Shown here: positions 17,957-25,477 of the stretch, one piece after another
Layout: every line of letters begins with the position of its first letter
Numbering within the stretch: position 1 is the stretch's first letter
Assembly (NCBI RefSeq): GCF_003864255.1
Contig: NZ_QWEZ01000001.1
Span: 1,984,001-2,048,000, forward strand
DNA from: Aestuariirhabdus litorea
Lineage (GTDB): Bacteria > Pseudomonadota > Gammaproteobacteria > Pseudomonadales > Aestuariirhabdaceae
Direction of reading: 5' to 3'
DNA: 64,000 bases
The notes under the pieces: generated by a model
The model's database searches: none
What the model was told of the DNA's origin: nothing
What the model saw: the letters and a program-made list of their open reading frames with translations, nothing else
Position numbers and translations under genes: made by a program

Positions 17957-19131
17957 CACCCCCTCCCCAAAATCAGGCTGCAGTTGTTGCCGCCAAATCC
18001 AAAGGAGTTACTGAGCACCCGTTGCACCGTCCCCTCCCCTGAACGAGAGAGCACTTCGATGGCCAGTTCGGGGTCGGGGGACCCGCGATTCAGGCTACCC
18101 GGCAAGAGGTTGTTCTCGATCGCCAGGGCACAGATCACCGCCTCGGTGATCCCCGCCGCGCCAAGGGTGTGGCCGGTCCAGCCCTTGGTGGAACTGCAGG
18201 GGGGAGGCACCTCAAACAGGCGGCTGACCGCCAGCGCCTCAACCGCATCGTTGAGCGGCGTTGCGGTGCCGTGCAGGTTAATGTAGTCAATATCACCGGG
18301 TTGAAGCCCCGCGCTGGCCAAAGCCTGACCCATGGAGGCCACGGCCCCCTCCCCCTGCGGGTGGGGGCTGGAGATGTGGTGAGCATCACTGCTCTCTCCT
18401 ACCCCCAGCAAGCAGAGGGGGGCCGCCTGACCCGGCCGACGCCGTTCCAGCAGCATAAAGCCGCCACCTTCACCAATGTTGATACCATCCCGGCCCAACC
18501 CATAGGGGCGGCAAGGGTAGGCGGAGATCAGCGACAGCGCGTTGAAGCCGTAGAGGGTACTGTCGCAGAGGCTATCCACCCCGCCGACCAGGGCGCCGTC
18601 GATCCAGCCCGATGCCAGCATCCGCTGCGCCATGGCAAACACCTTGGCGCTGGAGGAGCAGGCGGTGGAAACACAGAAGCGCGGCCCCTCAAGATCCAGG
18701 CGGCGGGCCACAAAATCAACCAGTGAGTAGTTACTCACGCTCCCCATATAGGAGACCTCAGGCGTGCCCTCGCTATCACCAAGGCGAGAAAAATCCTGCT
18801 CAAAATCGTAGATCCCGGAGGTACTGGTCCCCAGAAAGAGGCCGATGCGATCGCTGCCGACTCTTTCCCGCAGCTCGGCCACCCGCTCCTCAAACCCGTC
18901 CTGGCGCAGGCAGAGGTCGGCGAGGCGGTTATTGCGGCAGTCGAGATCCCGGTAACCGGCCCCCAGCGCATAGCTGTCGAGTTCGCGGACCCGGCCAATG
19001 TAGGTGGGAAGGGCGTTGAAGTCATTGACCGCCAGCCCGCTGGCGTGGGTCCGTAATGCCTTCAGCAAGCGGCGCGAGCCAACTCCGGCACTGTTGCTGG
19101 CGGTAAAGGCGGTGATCTGTATGGACGGCAT
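17956..19131 (-). CDS. Beta-ketoacyl-ACP synthase (ApeO-like)
   Basis: The 391-residue condensing enzyme has the complete KAS II triad: Cys158 in CVSTACSSSAK, the first His in NLHGTATPLND, and the second His in GWTGHTLGAAGITEA, plus the C-terminal NSFGFGGNNCSLIL. It should elongate an ACP-bound starter with malonyl-ACP. I chose the ATG at 19131 (MPSIQITAFTASNSAG), because the reading to 19221 adds 30 residues with no KS homology. It is translationally coupled to its chain length factor. A palindrome (CACCGGCGCCGGTG, 19190-19203) lies in the 141-base gap upstream. Confidence 0.9.
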   Translation of the reverse strand: MPSIQITAFTASNSAGVGSRRLLKALRTHASGLAVNDFNALPTYIGRVRELDSYALGAGYRDLDCRNNRLADLCLRQDGFEERVAELRERVGSDRIGLFLGTSTSGIYDFEQDFSRLGDSEGTPEVSYMGSVSNYSLVDFVARRLDLEGPRFCVSTACSSSAKVFAMAQRMLASGWIDGALVGGVDSLCDSTLYGFNALSLISAYPCRPYGLGRDGINIGEGGGFMLLERRRPGQAAPLCLLGVGESSDAHHISSPHPQGEGAVASMGQALASAGLQPGDIDYINLHGTATPLNDAVEALAVSRLFEVPPPCSSTKGWTGHTLGAAGITEAVICALAIENNLLPGSLNRGSPDPELAIEVLSRSGEGTVQRVLSNSFGFGGNNCSLILGRG

Positions 19132-19272
19132 AGCGACACGGGGAGTGGAACAGGGGGCCAGTATAATCACCCCCAGTGCCCAGTGAAAGCACCGGCGCCG
19201 GTGAAGGAGCGGCGCCCCCATGCCCGCCGCGCCAAACAGCGGCGACCCTGGCCTGGGAGGAGTTAAAGGGGC

Positions 19273-20154
19273 TCAGCCCCAGAAGGGGTAAAAGTTGAAC
19301 CAGTTATCGGGCGCCTCGCGCACCCGCCGGGCCAGCCGGTTGGCGTAGTCCTGCACCGCGCCCTGCAGCCAGGCTTCCCGTTCGCAACGGGGCAGCGCGG
19401 AGGGTACCTCGAAGGGTTCGAAGCAGAGCCGGTAGCGCCCGCCCCCGAGGTTGATGCCAAAAAAGAGCACCACCGGAGCCCTCAGGGCCAGGGCCAGGGT
19501 CAATGGCCCACGGGGAAAGCGGGCCGGGGCTCCCAGAAACTCGCAAATCAGGGTGCGCTGGTCCGCCGGTGCGCGATCCGCCAGCACCCCGACGCTCAGC
19601 CCCTGCTCCAGTGCCTCCTTCACGGCCAGCAGACTGTGGGGGGGGCCCAGTTCGATCACCTGGCCCGTCAGGGTTGGGTCGAGTGTTTCCATCAACTGCT
19701 GCACCATGCGCGCATTGTGAGGGTACATCAGCATGCGAAAATCACTGCCCTTCGCCTTGCCGACCGCCCGTAACAGGTCAAAGCTGCCAAAATGGGCCCC
19801 CAGCAGCAGGCAGCCGCGCCCCTCGGCCAGCACCTGCCGAAGGTGCTCCTCTCCCTCCAGTGACCAGCTCAACTGCTGGCGCCGGTCATTCACCATCAGT
19901 ACACGGTCCAACAGGGTTTCGGCAAAGCGATGAAAGAGGCGGAAGCGGTCCGCAAGGCGGGCGGGGCGACCGAGCACGCGCAACAGGTAGTCACTGACGG
20001 CGGCGTTGGCCCTGGGGGCAAAGAGACAGAAGTAGAAGCTAATGGGGTGGAGCAACAATGCTGGGGGCCGTCGCCCCCAGCGGCGACAGATTCCGGCAAT
20101 GGTGCGCAGCGCCCAGGGGTTGGAGCGTTCGCGCTGGCGCAGCCATTCAGCCAT
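19273..20154 (-). CDS. LpxL/HtrB-like lipid acyltransferase
   Basis: This 293-residue protein belongs to the LPLAT/HtrB superfamily. The catalytic HX4D motif is H121-FGSF-D126 in LLLGAHFGSFDLL, followed by GVLADRAPADQRT and the FPRGPLTLALALRAPVV block typical of lipid A late acyltransferases. It contains an N-terminal hydrophobic stretch (ALLLHPISFYFCLFA) for membrane association. Position between ligase, dehydratase and KS suggests it transfers the polyketide/fatty product to a lipid or sugar acceptor, as proposed for ApeD. It overlaps the upstream dehydratase gene by 8 bases. Confidence 0.85.
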   Translation of the reverse strand: MAEWLRQRERSNPWALRTIAGICRRWGRRPPALLLHPISFYFCLFAPRANAAVSDYLLRVLGRPARLADRFRLFHRFAETLLDRVLMVNDRRQQLSWSLEGEEHLRQVLAEGRGCLLLGAHFGSFDLLRAVGKAKGSDFRMLMYPHNARMVQQLMETLDPTLTGQVIELGPPHSLLAVKEALEQGLSVGVLADRAPADQRTLICEFLGAPARFPRGPLTLALALRAPVVLFFGINLGGGRYRLCFEPFEVPSALPRCEREAWLQGAVQDYANRLARRVREAPDNWFNFYPFWG

Positions 20155-20461
20155 CGCGAGGCGTCACCCGCATCGACCCGCTGAGCAGGGGCTCACCGGC
20201 CTGGGTGCCGTAAAAGTTCACTTTCTCGCCACTGCATTGATAGCGCACCTCGAAGCCGCGCCCCGCACGCAGGGGGCGCAGGAACTTAACACGGGGAAAC
20301 GCCTCGAGCGCAACGCCTCCGCCCTGCTGCCGGGCGAAGGCCTCAAACAGGGTAGAGAGGATCACCACCGCAGGCACCACCGGGTTACCGGGAAAGTGCC
20401 CCGCCAGGCTAGGATGATCATGAGCAACACTCATTGAAAGGGTAAACTCAGCGTCAACCAT
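20147..20461 (-). CDS. Hot-dog fold dehydratase (ApeI-like)
   Basis: The 104-residue protein is a short FabA/FabZ-like hot-dog domain with the signature SVAHDHPSLAGHFPGNPVVP, holding the HFPG.P.VPA catalytic His motif. I chose the ATG at 20461, which overlaps the ligase stop by 8 bases; a longer reading to 20572 lies inside the ligase gene. In aryl polyene synthesis this type of subunit works with an ApeP-like partner. Confidence 0.82.
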   Translation of the reverse strand: MVDAEFTLSMSVAHDHPSLAGHFPGNPVVPAVVILSTLFEAFARQQGGGVALEAFPRVKFLRPLRAGRGFEVRYQCSGEKVNFYGTQAGEPLLSGSMRVTPRDG

Positions 20462-21809
20462 TGCTTTGCTCCTTGCGCCGACTCTCATCGAGACTGGCCC
20501 GGGCATCGGCCAGCGCCTCCAGCAGCGCGCTGCGAGGCAACTTGCCACTGGCATTACGGGGTAACCTGTCAACCTTCAGCAGCGGGCGGGGCAGAAATAC
20601 CGGATCGACCAGGGGGCGCAAGCGGACGCGGATCTCCTGCACGCTGAGCCGTGAAACCACCAGGGCCGACAAACGGGAGTATTCGTCATTTTCGGCAAAG
20701 ACCACGGCGTCTTCCACCCCCTCGATGGAAAGCATCAGCTGGGTAAGGCCGGCAAATGAGTGGCGCTTGCCTGCGATCTTGGCCAGGTCCTGGTTACGCC
20801 CGCTGAGCAGGAAGCGCCCGTCCGCTCCACACTGCAGACGGTCCGACAGCGGCTGGCGGCCGTTTTCATCCTCCAGCCAGCTGTGCTGCGCATCGCTGTA
20901 TACGCGCAGCCCCGGCAGCGGAGTCCAGAGGCTCTCGAGAGCAGTGCGGCGGGTCGCGACCACTCCCGTTTCCGTACTCCCGTAGACCTCAACCAGCTGG
21001 CAGTCAAAGCGCTCTTCAAGGCTCAGTGCCAGTTCGGACGCCAGGGGCGCGGTGGCGCTGAGCATGCCCCCCGCGGGGGGGCAGGGGGACGGCAGCTGGA
21101 AACAGTAACGCAGGTGCCCCGGGGTGCTGACCAGCAGAGTATCGGCGCTCAGGCTGGCAGCGATATCCGCCGGGTAGAAGGGGCGCCGGTCCAGCGCACA
21201 GAGGCCGGCCACCAAAGGCAGCAACAGGCCGTTTTCCAGCCCGTACATATGCTGCAGGGGAACCGTGGAGAGCACCCGGCGAATACCCGGTTCCAATACC
21301 ACCGCGGCGGTGGTGCGCGCCCGTTGCCACAGCTGGTGGAGGGATTTCGGCTGCGGCCGCGGGCAACCGGTCGAGCCGGAGGTATACAGCAGCAGGGCGT
21401 CGGGGCGCCGCCAGTAGTCCTCCTCCAGCGCGGGCGCATCCTCCACCAGCGGCTGATGGGGATCGAGGTCACCCAGCCTCAGCTGCAGGCGGGAAAAGCC
21501 GGCAACCGGAGCCACAGGCTCGCAGTCGTTGACAAGGCACAGGGGGGAGTCGAGTTGGCGCAGGGCATCCAGGGCCGTCCCGCTTTCATCGCTGGGCAGG
21601 ACCATCTGCTGGCGTCGCAGCAGGGTCGCCATCCAGGTCACCAGGAACGCCTGGTGACTGCGGCACAGGTTGACCACCGCTTGTCCCTCGGGAAGCTGGT
21701 TTGCGAACTGCTGCGCCTGGGCCAGCAACGCCCGGAAACCCACGCCCTCGCCCCGCTCATTCAAGAGCAGGGGAGCCCCGCTTGCGGCCGCCGCTAACAG
21801 CCGCTGCAT
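20454..21809 (-). CDS. AMP-dependent synthetase/ligase (ApeH-like acyl-ACP ligase)
   Basis: This 451-residue adenylating enzyme has the P-loop LLLYTSGSTGCPRP, the VEVYGSTETGVVATRR A5 motif, and a C-terminal SGRNQDLAKIAGKR hinge. The final Lys motif is RNASGKLPRSALLEAL. It should activate an acid and load it on the ACP encoded just upstream. The ATG at 21809 has GGAG 6 bases away; GTG at 21842 is less likely. In aryl polyene clusters the substrate is a hydroxybenzoate or cinnamate-like starter, but no ammonia lyase or chorismate lyase is seen here, so the substrate is open. Confidence 0.85.
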   Translation of the reverse strand: MQRLLAAAASGAPLLLNERGEGVGFRALLAQAQQFANQLPEGQAVVNLCRSHQAFLVTWMATLLRRQQMVLPSDESGTALDALRQLDSPLCLVNDCEPVAPVAGFSRLQLRLGDLDPHQPLVEDAPALEEDYWRRPDALLLYTSGSTGCPRPQPKSLHQLWQRARTTAAVVLEPGIRRVLSTVPLQHMYGLENGLLLPLVAGLCALDRRPFYPADIAASLSADTLLVSTPGHLRYCFQLPSPCPPAGGMLSATAPLASELALSLEERFDCQLVEVYGSTETGVVATRRTALESLWTPLPGLRVYSDAQHSWLEDENGRQPLSDRLQCGADGRFLLSGRNQDLAKIAGKRHSFAGLTQLMLSIEGVEDAVVFAENDEYSRLSALVVSRLSVQEIRVRLRPLVDPVFLPRPLLKVDRLPRNASGKLPRSALLEALADARASLDESRRKEQSNG

Positions 21810-21896
21810 ACTAGCTCCGGCCCTGCTTCCGGTGCCCGACACCTGGCCCCACAGGGTTGAGGTCGGCGGGGCGAACCGGACCGTCCGCCACGGGCA

Positions 21897-22166
21897 TCAC
21901 GCGCGATACTGCTCGATATGGGCACAGAGTGCGCGCAGTGAAGAAAAGATGCGGGCGTTATCGGGGTCATCGGACTTGAGTTGCAGGCCATAGTTTTGTG
22001 AGACCGCCAGGGCGATCTCCAATGCATCGATCGAGTCCAGCGCCAACCCCTCATCACCGAACAGGGGCTCCTCGGGATCGATCTCCTCGAGGCTGATATC
22101 CTCCAGGTTGAGCACCTCGATCATGAGCTCCGCCATCTCTCTTTCGATACCTTGAAACTGCGCCAT
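21897..22166 (-). CDS. Acyl carrier protein
   Basis: This 89-residue acidic protein contains the phosphopantetheine attachment site GLALDSIDALE, Ser45 being modified. The AELMIEVLNLEDISLEEIDP helix is typical of ACPs from aryl-polyene/resorcinol-type operons rather than housekeeping AcpP. It starts at ATG 22166 behind GAGG. It is the first intact gene of the minus-strand operon. A frameshifted copy of its first half lies at 22739-23073. Confidence 0.92.
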   Translation of the reverse strand: MAQFQGIEREMAELMIEVLNLEDISLEEIDPEEPLFGDEGLALDSIDALEIALAVSQNYGLQLKSDDPDNARIFSSLRALCAHIEQYRA

Positions 22167-22311
22167 GGGTTTTACTGCCTCCTGAGTCTGGTGCCCGTCG
22201 AATGGGCGGGCAATTATAACCAATAAGTGCCCCGCCCATCACCGGTTTAGGGCGGCAATTTGCTCCCCCCGGCCCTCAGCCGCGACTTTCTGTTTTACCG
22301 GGTGCGCTAGG

Positions 22312-22752
22312 CTAGCCCGGGTGGGTGCGACGAAACACCAGCCAGAGATTAAGCAGATAGGTCACCACCGACGCCCCCAGGGCACCCAGGATAAAGGCCA
22401 GGGTGTCGGCAAAGGGGGCCAGCAGTTCAACCCGCAGCAACAGGGCACGCACCCCCACCGACAGCAACGAGGTCACCGCTCCCCCCACCAGCGCCACCAC
22501 GACGTAGAGACTGAAGACACGACGTCGCCGGTCGGCAAGTTCATAGTTGAAGGTAAACTGGCGCTGCAGCAGATAACTGGCCACGATCGCGATCCCGTAG
22601 GTGACCACCACGGTCGTCAGGTAGGTGCCGGTGCCACCTCGCGGTAGCAGCCAGGCCAGCAACTCGCGGAACAGCACCGCCCCCAGGCCCACCACACTAC
22701 CCACGATGACGTAGCGCGCAAAACGGGGCAGCGGCACCCTAGCCATCCCCAT
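22312..22752 (-). CDS. GtrA family membrane protein
   Basis: The protein of about 146 residues has four predicted transmembrane helices in the GtrA pattern: RFARYVIVGSVVGLGAVLF, TVVVTYGIAIVASYLLQRQF with the conserved QRQFTF turn, SLYVVVALVGGAVTSLLSVG and FILGALGASVVTYLLNLW. GtrA proteins are thought to move polyprenyl-linked sugars across the inner membrane and usually accompany a family-2 glycosyltransferase. ATG at 22752 or 22746 may start it. Its 5' end overlaps the ACP-derived pseudogene upstream. Confidence 0.85.
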   Translation of the reverse strand: MGMARVPLPRFARYVIVGSVVGLGAVLFRELLAWLLPRGGTGTYLTTVVVTYGIAIVASYLLQRQFTFNYELADRRRRVFSLYVVVALVGGAVTSLLSVGVRALLLRVELLAPFADTLAFILGALGASVVTYLLNLWLVFRRTHPG

Positions 22753-23073
22753 TGCTGGAGGAGGGGCAGGGCTCAAGACAGGTCACAAAGTGCAGCTCCC
22801 GCTCGAACAGCCAGTTCGGGAGGCTTCTCAACAGGTACCCCCTTGAGTGCAGCCCCCACGTTTCGGCCAGCATCCCGTCACCACAGCGCACATCCAGCAC
22901 CTGTGCTCCCTCCGGGATCAAAGGCCCCAGCGCGTCGATCGAATCCAGCGCGAGCCCTTCATTACTAAACAGAGGCCGTTCGGGGCCGCTCTCATCGAAA
23001 CTCACACCCTCCAGATTGAGCATCTTGATCATGAGCACCACCATCTCTCTTTCAATACCTGAAACTGCTCCAT
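22739..23073 (-). pseudogene. Broken second acyl carrier protein joined to a methyltransferase-like fragment
   Basis: Starting from ATG at 23073, the DNA repeats the first half of the ACP gene at 21897-22166 almost base for base. One base is missing near 23060 (CAGTTTCAGG here versus CAGTTTCAAGG), which shifts the frame after five codons. From about 23044 the ACP frame resumes (MIKMLNLEGVSFDE, GLALDSIDALG). It then runs, without the rest of the ACP, into PEGAQVLDVRCGDGMLAE, a methyltransferase motif I with Arg replacing the usual Gly. It ends in LPNWLFERELHFVTCLEPCP. The reading frame from 23044 is open, so a fusion peptide could be made, but both parents look truncated. Confidence 0.7.
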
Positions 23074-23100
23074 GGGTTTTAGCAACTCAGATTGGTTAAT

Positions 23101-23403
23101 ACCCAAAATCGTGGCGATTATATATGAAGTTGGGGGTCACCACTAAGGCTTCCCCACCCGGTAAGCACTGCCTATACAAGCTGGGGCTTTTAGTGGAGCA
23201 CCGACAGGCCCACATCTGCCGACAAGCAGTAAAAATTCATTGAATACGATCCTAAAGGGATCTTCTGATAATAATCACTGAGCAAGGGCAATAAATCCTG
23301 CCCAACCCACCGCTAGAATGACAACCTTGTGCTATTGAACCCCGCAGTGGAAACAGGCCTACCGACTGGTATATGGTCTGGATAGAGGAAATCAGGATCC
23401 ACC
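23101..23403. other. Intergenic region between divergent operons
   Basis: About 300 bases separate the minus-strand ACP/GtrA operon from the plus-strand glycosyltransferase. Base composition turns clearly more AT-rich here and stays so to about 27.95 kb. No gene is seen. It should hold divergent promoters, but I cannot assign -35/-10 boxes with confidence. Confidence 0.5.
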
Positions 23404-24420
23404 ATGAAGACGACACTCAAAACAGAGTACGATACAGCCGCCCCCCCCAAGGTGGCTGTTGTAATCCCTTGCTACAAAGTAAGTCAGCACATTATGGGTG
23501 TCCTCGAAAAAATTGGCCCACAAATTGAGCGCATCTATGTGATCGATGACAACTGCCCTGAACACACTGGAGACACCGTTGAAGCTAACTGCAAGGATGG
23601 TCGCGTCAGAGTTATCAGGCACACCACAAACCAGGGTGTTGGTGGGGCGGTGATGACTGGCTACCGGCAAGCCATTACTGAGGGGATGGAGGTCATCGTG
23701 AAGGTTGATGGCGACGGGCAGATGGACCCCTCACTCATTCCCCGGTTTGTCACCCCCATCCTAGAGGGAAGGGCGGACTATACCAAGGGCAACCGCTTCT
23801 TCAATCCGGAAGAGGTCAGGTCCATGCCCAGAATCAGGCTGGTCGGCAACGCCATTCTCTCCTTCATGACAAAAATATCGTCGGGATACTGGAACCTGTT
23901 TGACCCGACCAATGGTTTTACTGCGATTCATGCCAACGTTGCCTACATGCTGCCATTCAACAAGATAAGCCGACGCTACTTTTTCGAGACTGATCTGCTC
24001 TTCAGGCTTAATATCCTGCGCGCTGTTGTGGTTGATGTTCCAATGGCTGCTCATTACGGTGATGAGTCAAGCAGCCTTAAAATCCCAAACATCATTGGTG
24101 AGTTCCTGTTGAAGCACCTGCGTAACTTTTCTAAACGGTTGCTTTACAACTACTACCTCAGGAATATGTCATTGGCATCGATTGAGTTTCCCCTAGGCAG
24201 CATACTGTTTATCTTCGGCTGTGTTTTTGGCGTTATTCAATGGTCAGTGTCAATCGCTACCGGCCTCCCCTCCTCGGCCGGCACCGTTATGCTGTCGGCT
24301 CTGCCTGTAATCATAGGCCTACAACTTTTGCTCTCCTTCATCGGGCATGATATCGGCTCAGTACCCACCCACCCGATCCACCGCTATACGCCCAACACAG
24401 GAACAAAATGTGAACACTAA
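23404..24420 (+). CDS. Glycosyltransferase family 2 with C-terminal membrane helices (polyprenyl-phosphate type)
   Basis: The 338-residue protein has a GT-A domain: PKVAVVIPCYKVSQHIMGVL, RIYVIDDNCPEHTGD, and the metal-binding EVIVKVDGDGQMDPSLIP. The SGYWNLFDPTNGFTAIHANV region matches dolichol-phosphate-mannose-synthase-like enzymes. Two transmembrane helices follow near residues 260-285 and 295-320. It should transfer a sugar from a nucleotide to a polyprenyl phosphate at the inner membrane. It has a typical GAGGAAAT purine stretch upstream and is followed by two overlapping genes, forming a three-gene operon. Confidence 0.88.
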   Translation: MKTTLKTEYDTAAPPKVAVVIPCYKVSQHIMGVLEKIGPQIERIYVIDDNCPEHTGDTVEANCKDGRVRVIRHTTNQGVGGAVMTGYRQAITEGMEVIVKVDGDGQMDPSLIPRFVTPILEGRADYTKGNRFFNPEEVRSMPRIRLVGNAILSFMTKISSGYWNLFDPTNGFTAIHANVAYMLPFNKISRRYFFETDLLFRLNILRAVVVDVPMAAHYGDESSSLKIPNIIGEFLLKHLRNFSKRLLYNYYLRNMSLASIEFPLGSILFIFGCVFGVIQWSVSIATGLPSSAGTVMLSALPVIIGLQLLLSFIGHDIGSVPTHPIHRYTPNTGTKCEH

Positions 24421-25135
24421 AAAAGCGTATAAGGAGGATCCGGCCTGGATCGCCTACCGCAACCAATTCGCATCCATCTATGACGAGGCAAACTACACCA
24501 GCCCATTGCAATCGTGGGTCATGCGCTCAAGCCATAAGCTGCTGGAGCGGCCCTTCGGTGCCGAAAAACACTTTAATAGCGTTTTGGAGGTGGGCGCCGG
24601 GACTGGAGAACACCTGGACTTCATTCAGCATGGCTATGATCGCTACCTGCTTTCAGATATGGATCATCACACTCTGGAGATTGCAAAGAAGCGGCACCCA
24701 ATAAGCACAAAAGGCCATATTGAGTTTAGTGTCCAAAGCGGTGACCAGCTCTCTTTCGAAGACAACTCGTTTGACCGGTTAATAGCCGCCCATGTTCTGG
24801 AGCATATCTATCAACCCCACAAGATGCTTCAGGAGTGGGCAAGAGTACTTAAAAATGGGGCCACCATGTCGATCCTGATACCAACGGACCCAGGTCTTGC
24901 CTGGCGCCTGGGCCGGCATCTGGGTCCGCGAAAAAACGCCCGCGCCAAAGGCATCCCCTATGACTACATCATGGCCAGAGAGCATGTAAACTCCTGCAAC
25001 AACCTAATTGCGATATTGCGCCATATGTTTCCTGGCGCCATAGAGTCATGGTGGCCACTCCCTATCGCTTCGATCGACCTCAACCTGTTTTTCACCTTCC
25101 ACGCCAAGATAACCAAAGAGCAACACGACCTATGA
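24410..25135 (+). CDS. Class I SAM-dependent methyltransferase
   Basis: This 241-residue protein has the Rossmann motifs of class I methyltransferases: motif I SVLEVGAGTGEHLDF, an acidic strand YLLSDMDHHTLEIA, and DNSFDRLIAAHVLEHIYQP, the post-II segment typical of UbiE/SmtA-like enzymes. I chose the GTG at 24410, 7 bases after AGGA, giving an 11-base overlap with the glycosyltransferase. The substrate is unknown; the neighbours suggest a lipid-linked sugar or a related glycan precursor. Confidence 0.85.
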   Translation: MNTKKAYKEDPAWIAYRNQFASIYDEANYTSPLQSWVMRSSHKLLERPFGAEKHFNSVLEVGAGTGEHLDFIQHGYDRYLLSDMDHHTLEIAKKRHPISTKGHIEFSVQSGDQLSFEDNSFDRLIAAHVLEHIYQPHKMLQEWARVLKNGATMSILIPTDPGLAWRLGRHLGPRKNARAKGIPYDYIMAREHVNSCNNLIAILRHMFPGAIESWWPLPIASIDLNLFFTFHAKITKEQHDL

Positions 25136-25473
25136 GTGCTTACCTATTTGCCACGCTTTGCGTTATCGCACTCGCCATCGGGCAGATTCTTTTTAAGGCC
25201 AGCGCAAACACCCTGGCCGAAACCGGTAGCTTTTTATCAAGCAAGGTCGCCATCCCTCTCTTAGCTGCCTTGCTGCTGTATGCGGCTGCCACAATAGCGT
25301 GGGTTTGGGTATTGCAAAGAATAGAGCTAGGGAGAGCTTACCCCTTGATGGCCTTGGCCTTTGTACTGGTTCCATTGGGCAGTCACTTCGCCTTCGGAGA
25401 GCAGTACCCCACTCAATACTATTTCGGCGTCGCCATCATCATTGCTGGTATCCTGCTCACCATCAAAGCATAG
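25132..25473 (+). CDS. Small EamA/SMR-like membrane transporter (ArnE-like)
   Basis: The 113-residue protein has four hydrophobic helices: YLFATLCVIALAIGQILF, AIPLLAALLLYAAATIAWVW, YPLMALAFVLVPLGSHFAF and YFGVAIIIAGILLTI. This is the size and layout of the small multidrug resistance/ArnE-F group, where family members flip polyprenyl-linked sugars. Together with the GtrA gene and two glycosyltransferases it points to envelope glycan modification. Its ATG overlaps the methyltransferase stop as ATGA. It converges with the next gene with only 4 bases between. Confidence 0.82.
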   Translation: MSAYLFATLCVIALAIGQILFKASANTLAETGSFLSSKVAIPLLAALLLYAAATIAWVWVLQRIELGRAYPLMALAFVLVPLGSHFAFGEQYPTQYYFGVAIIIAGILLTIKA

Positions 25474-25477
25474 GCGT

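Noticed and set aside
19190-19203. Perfect 14-base palindrome CACCGGCGCCGGTG before the KS gene
   Set aside because: Short GC-rich palindromes arise often at this base composition; no repeat of it was noted near other genes of the operon.
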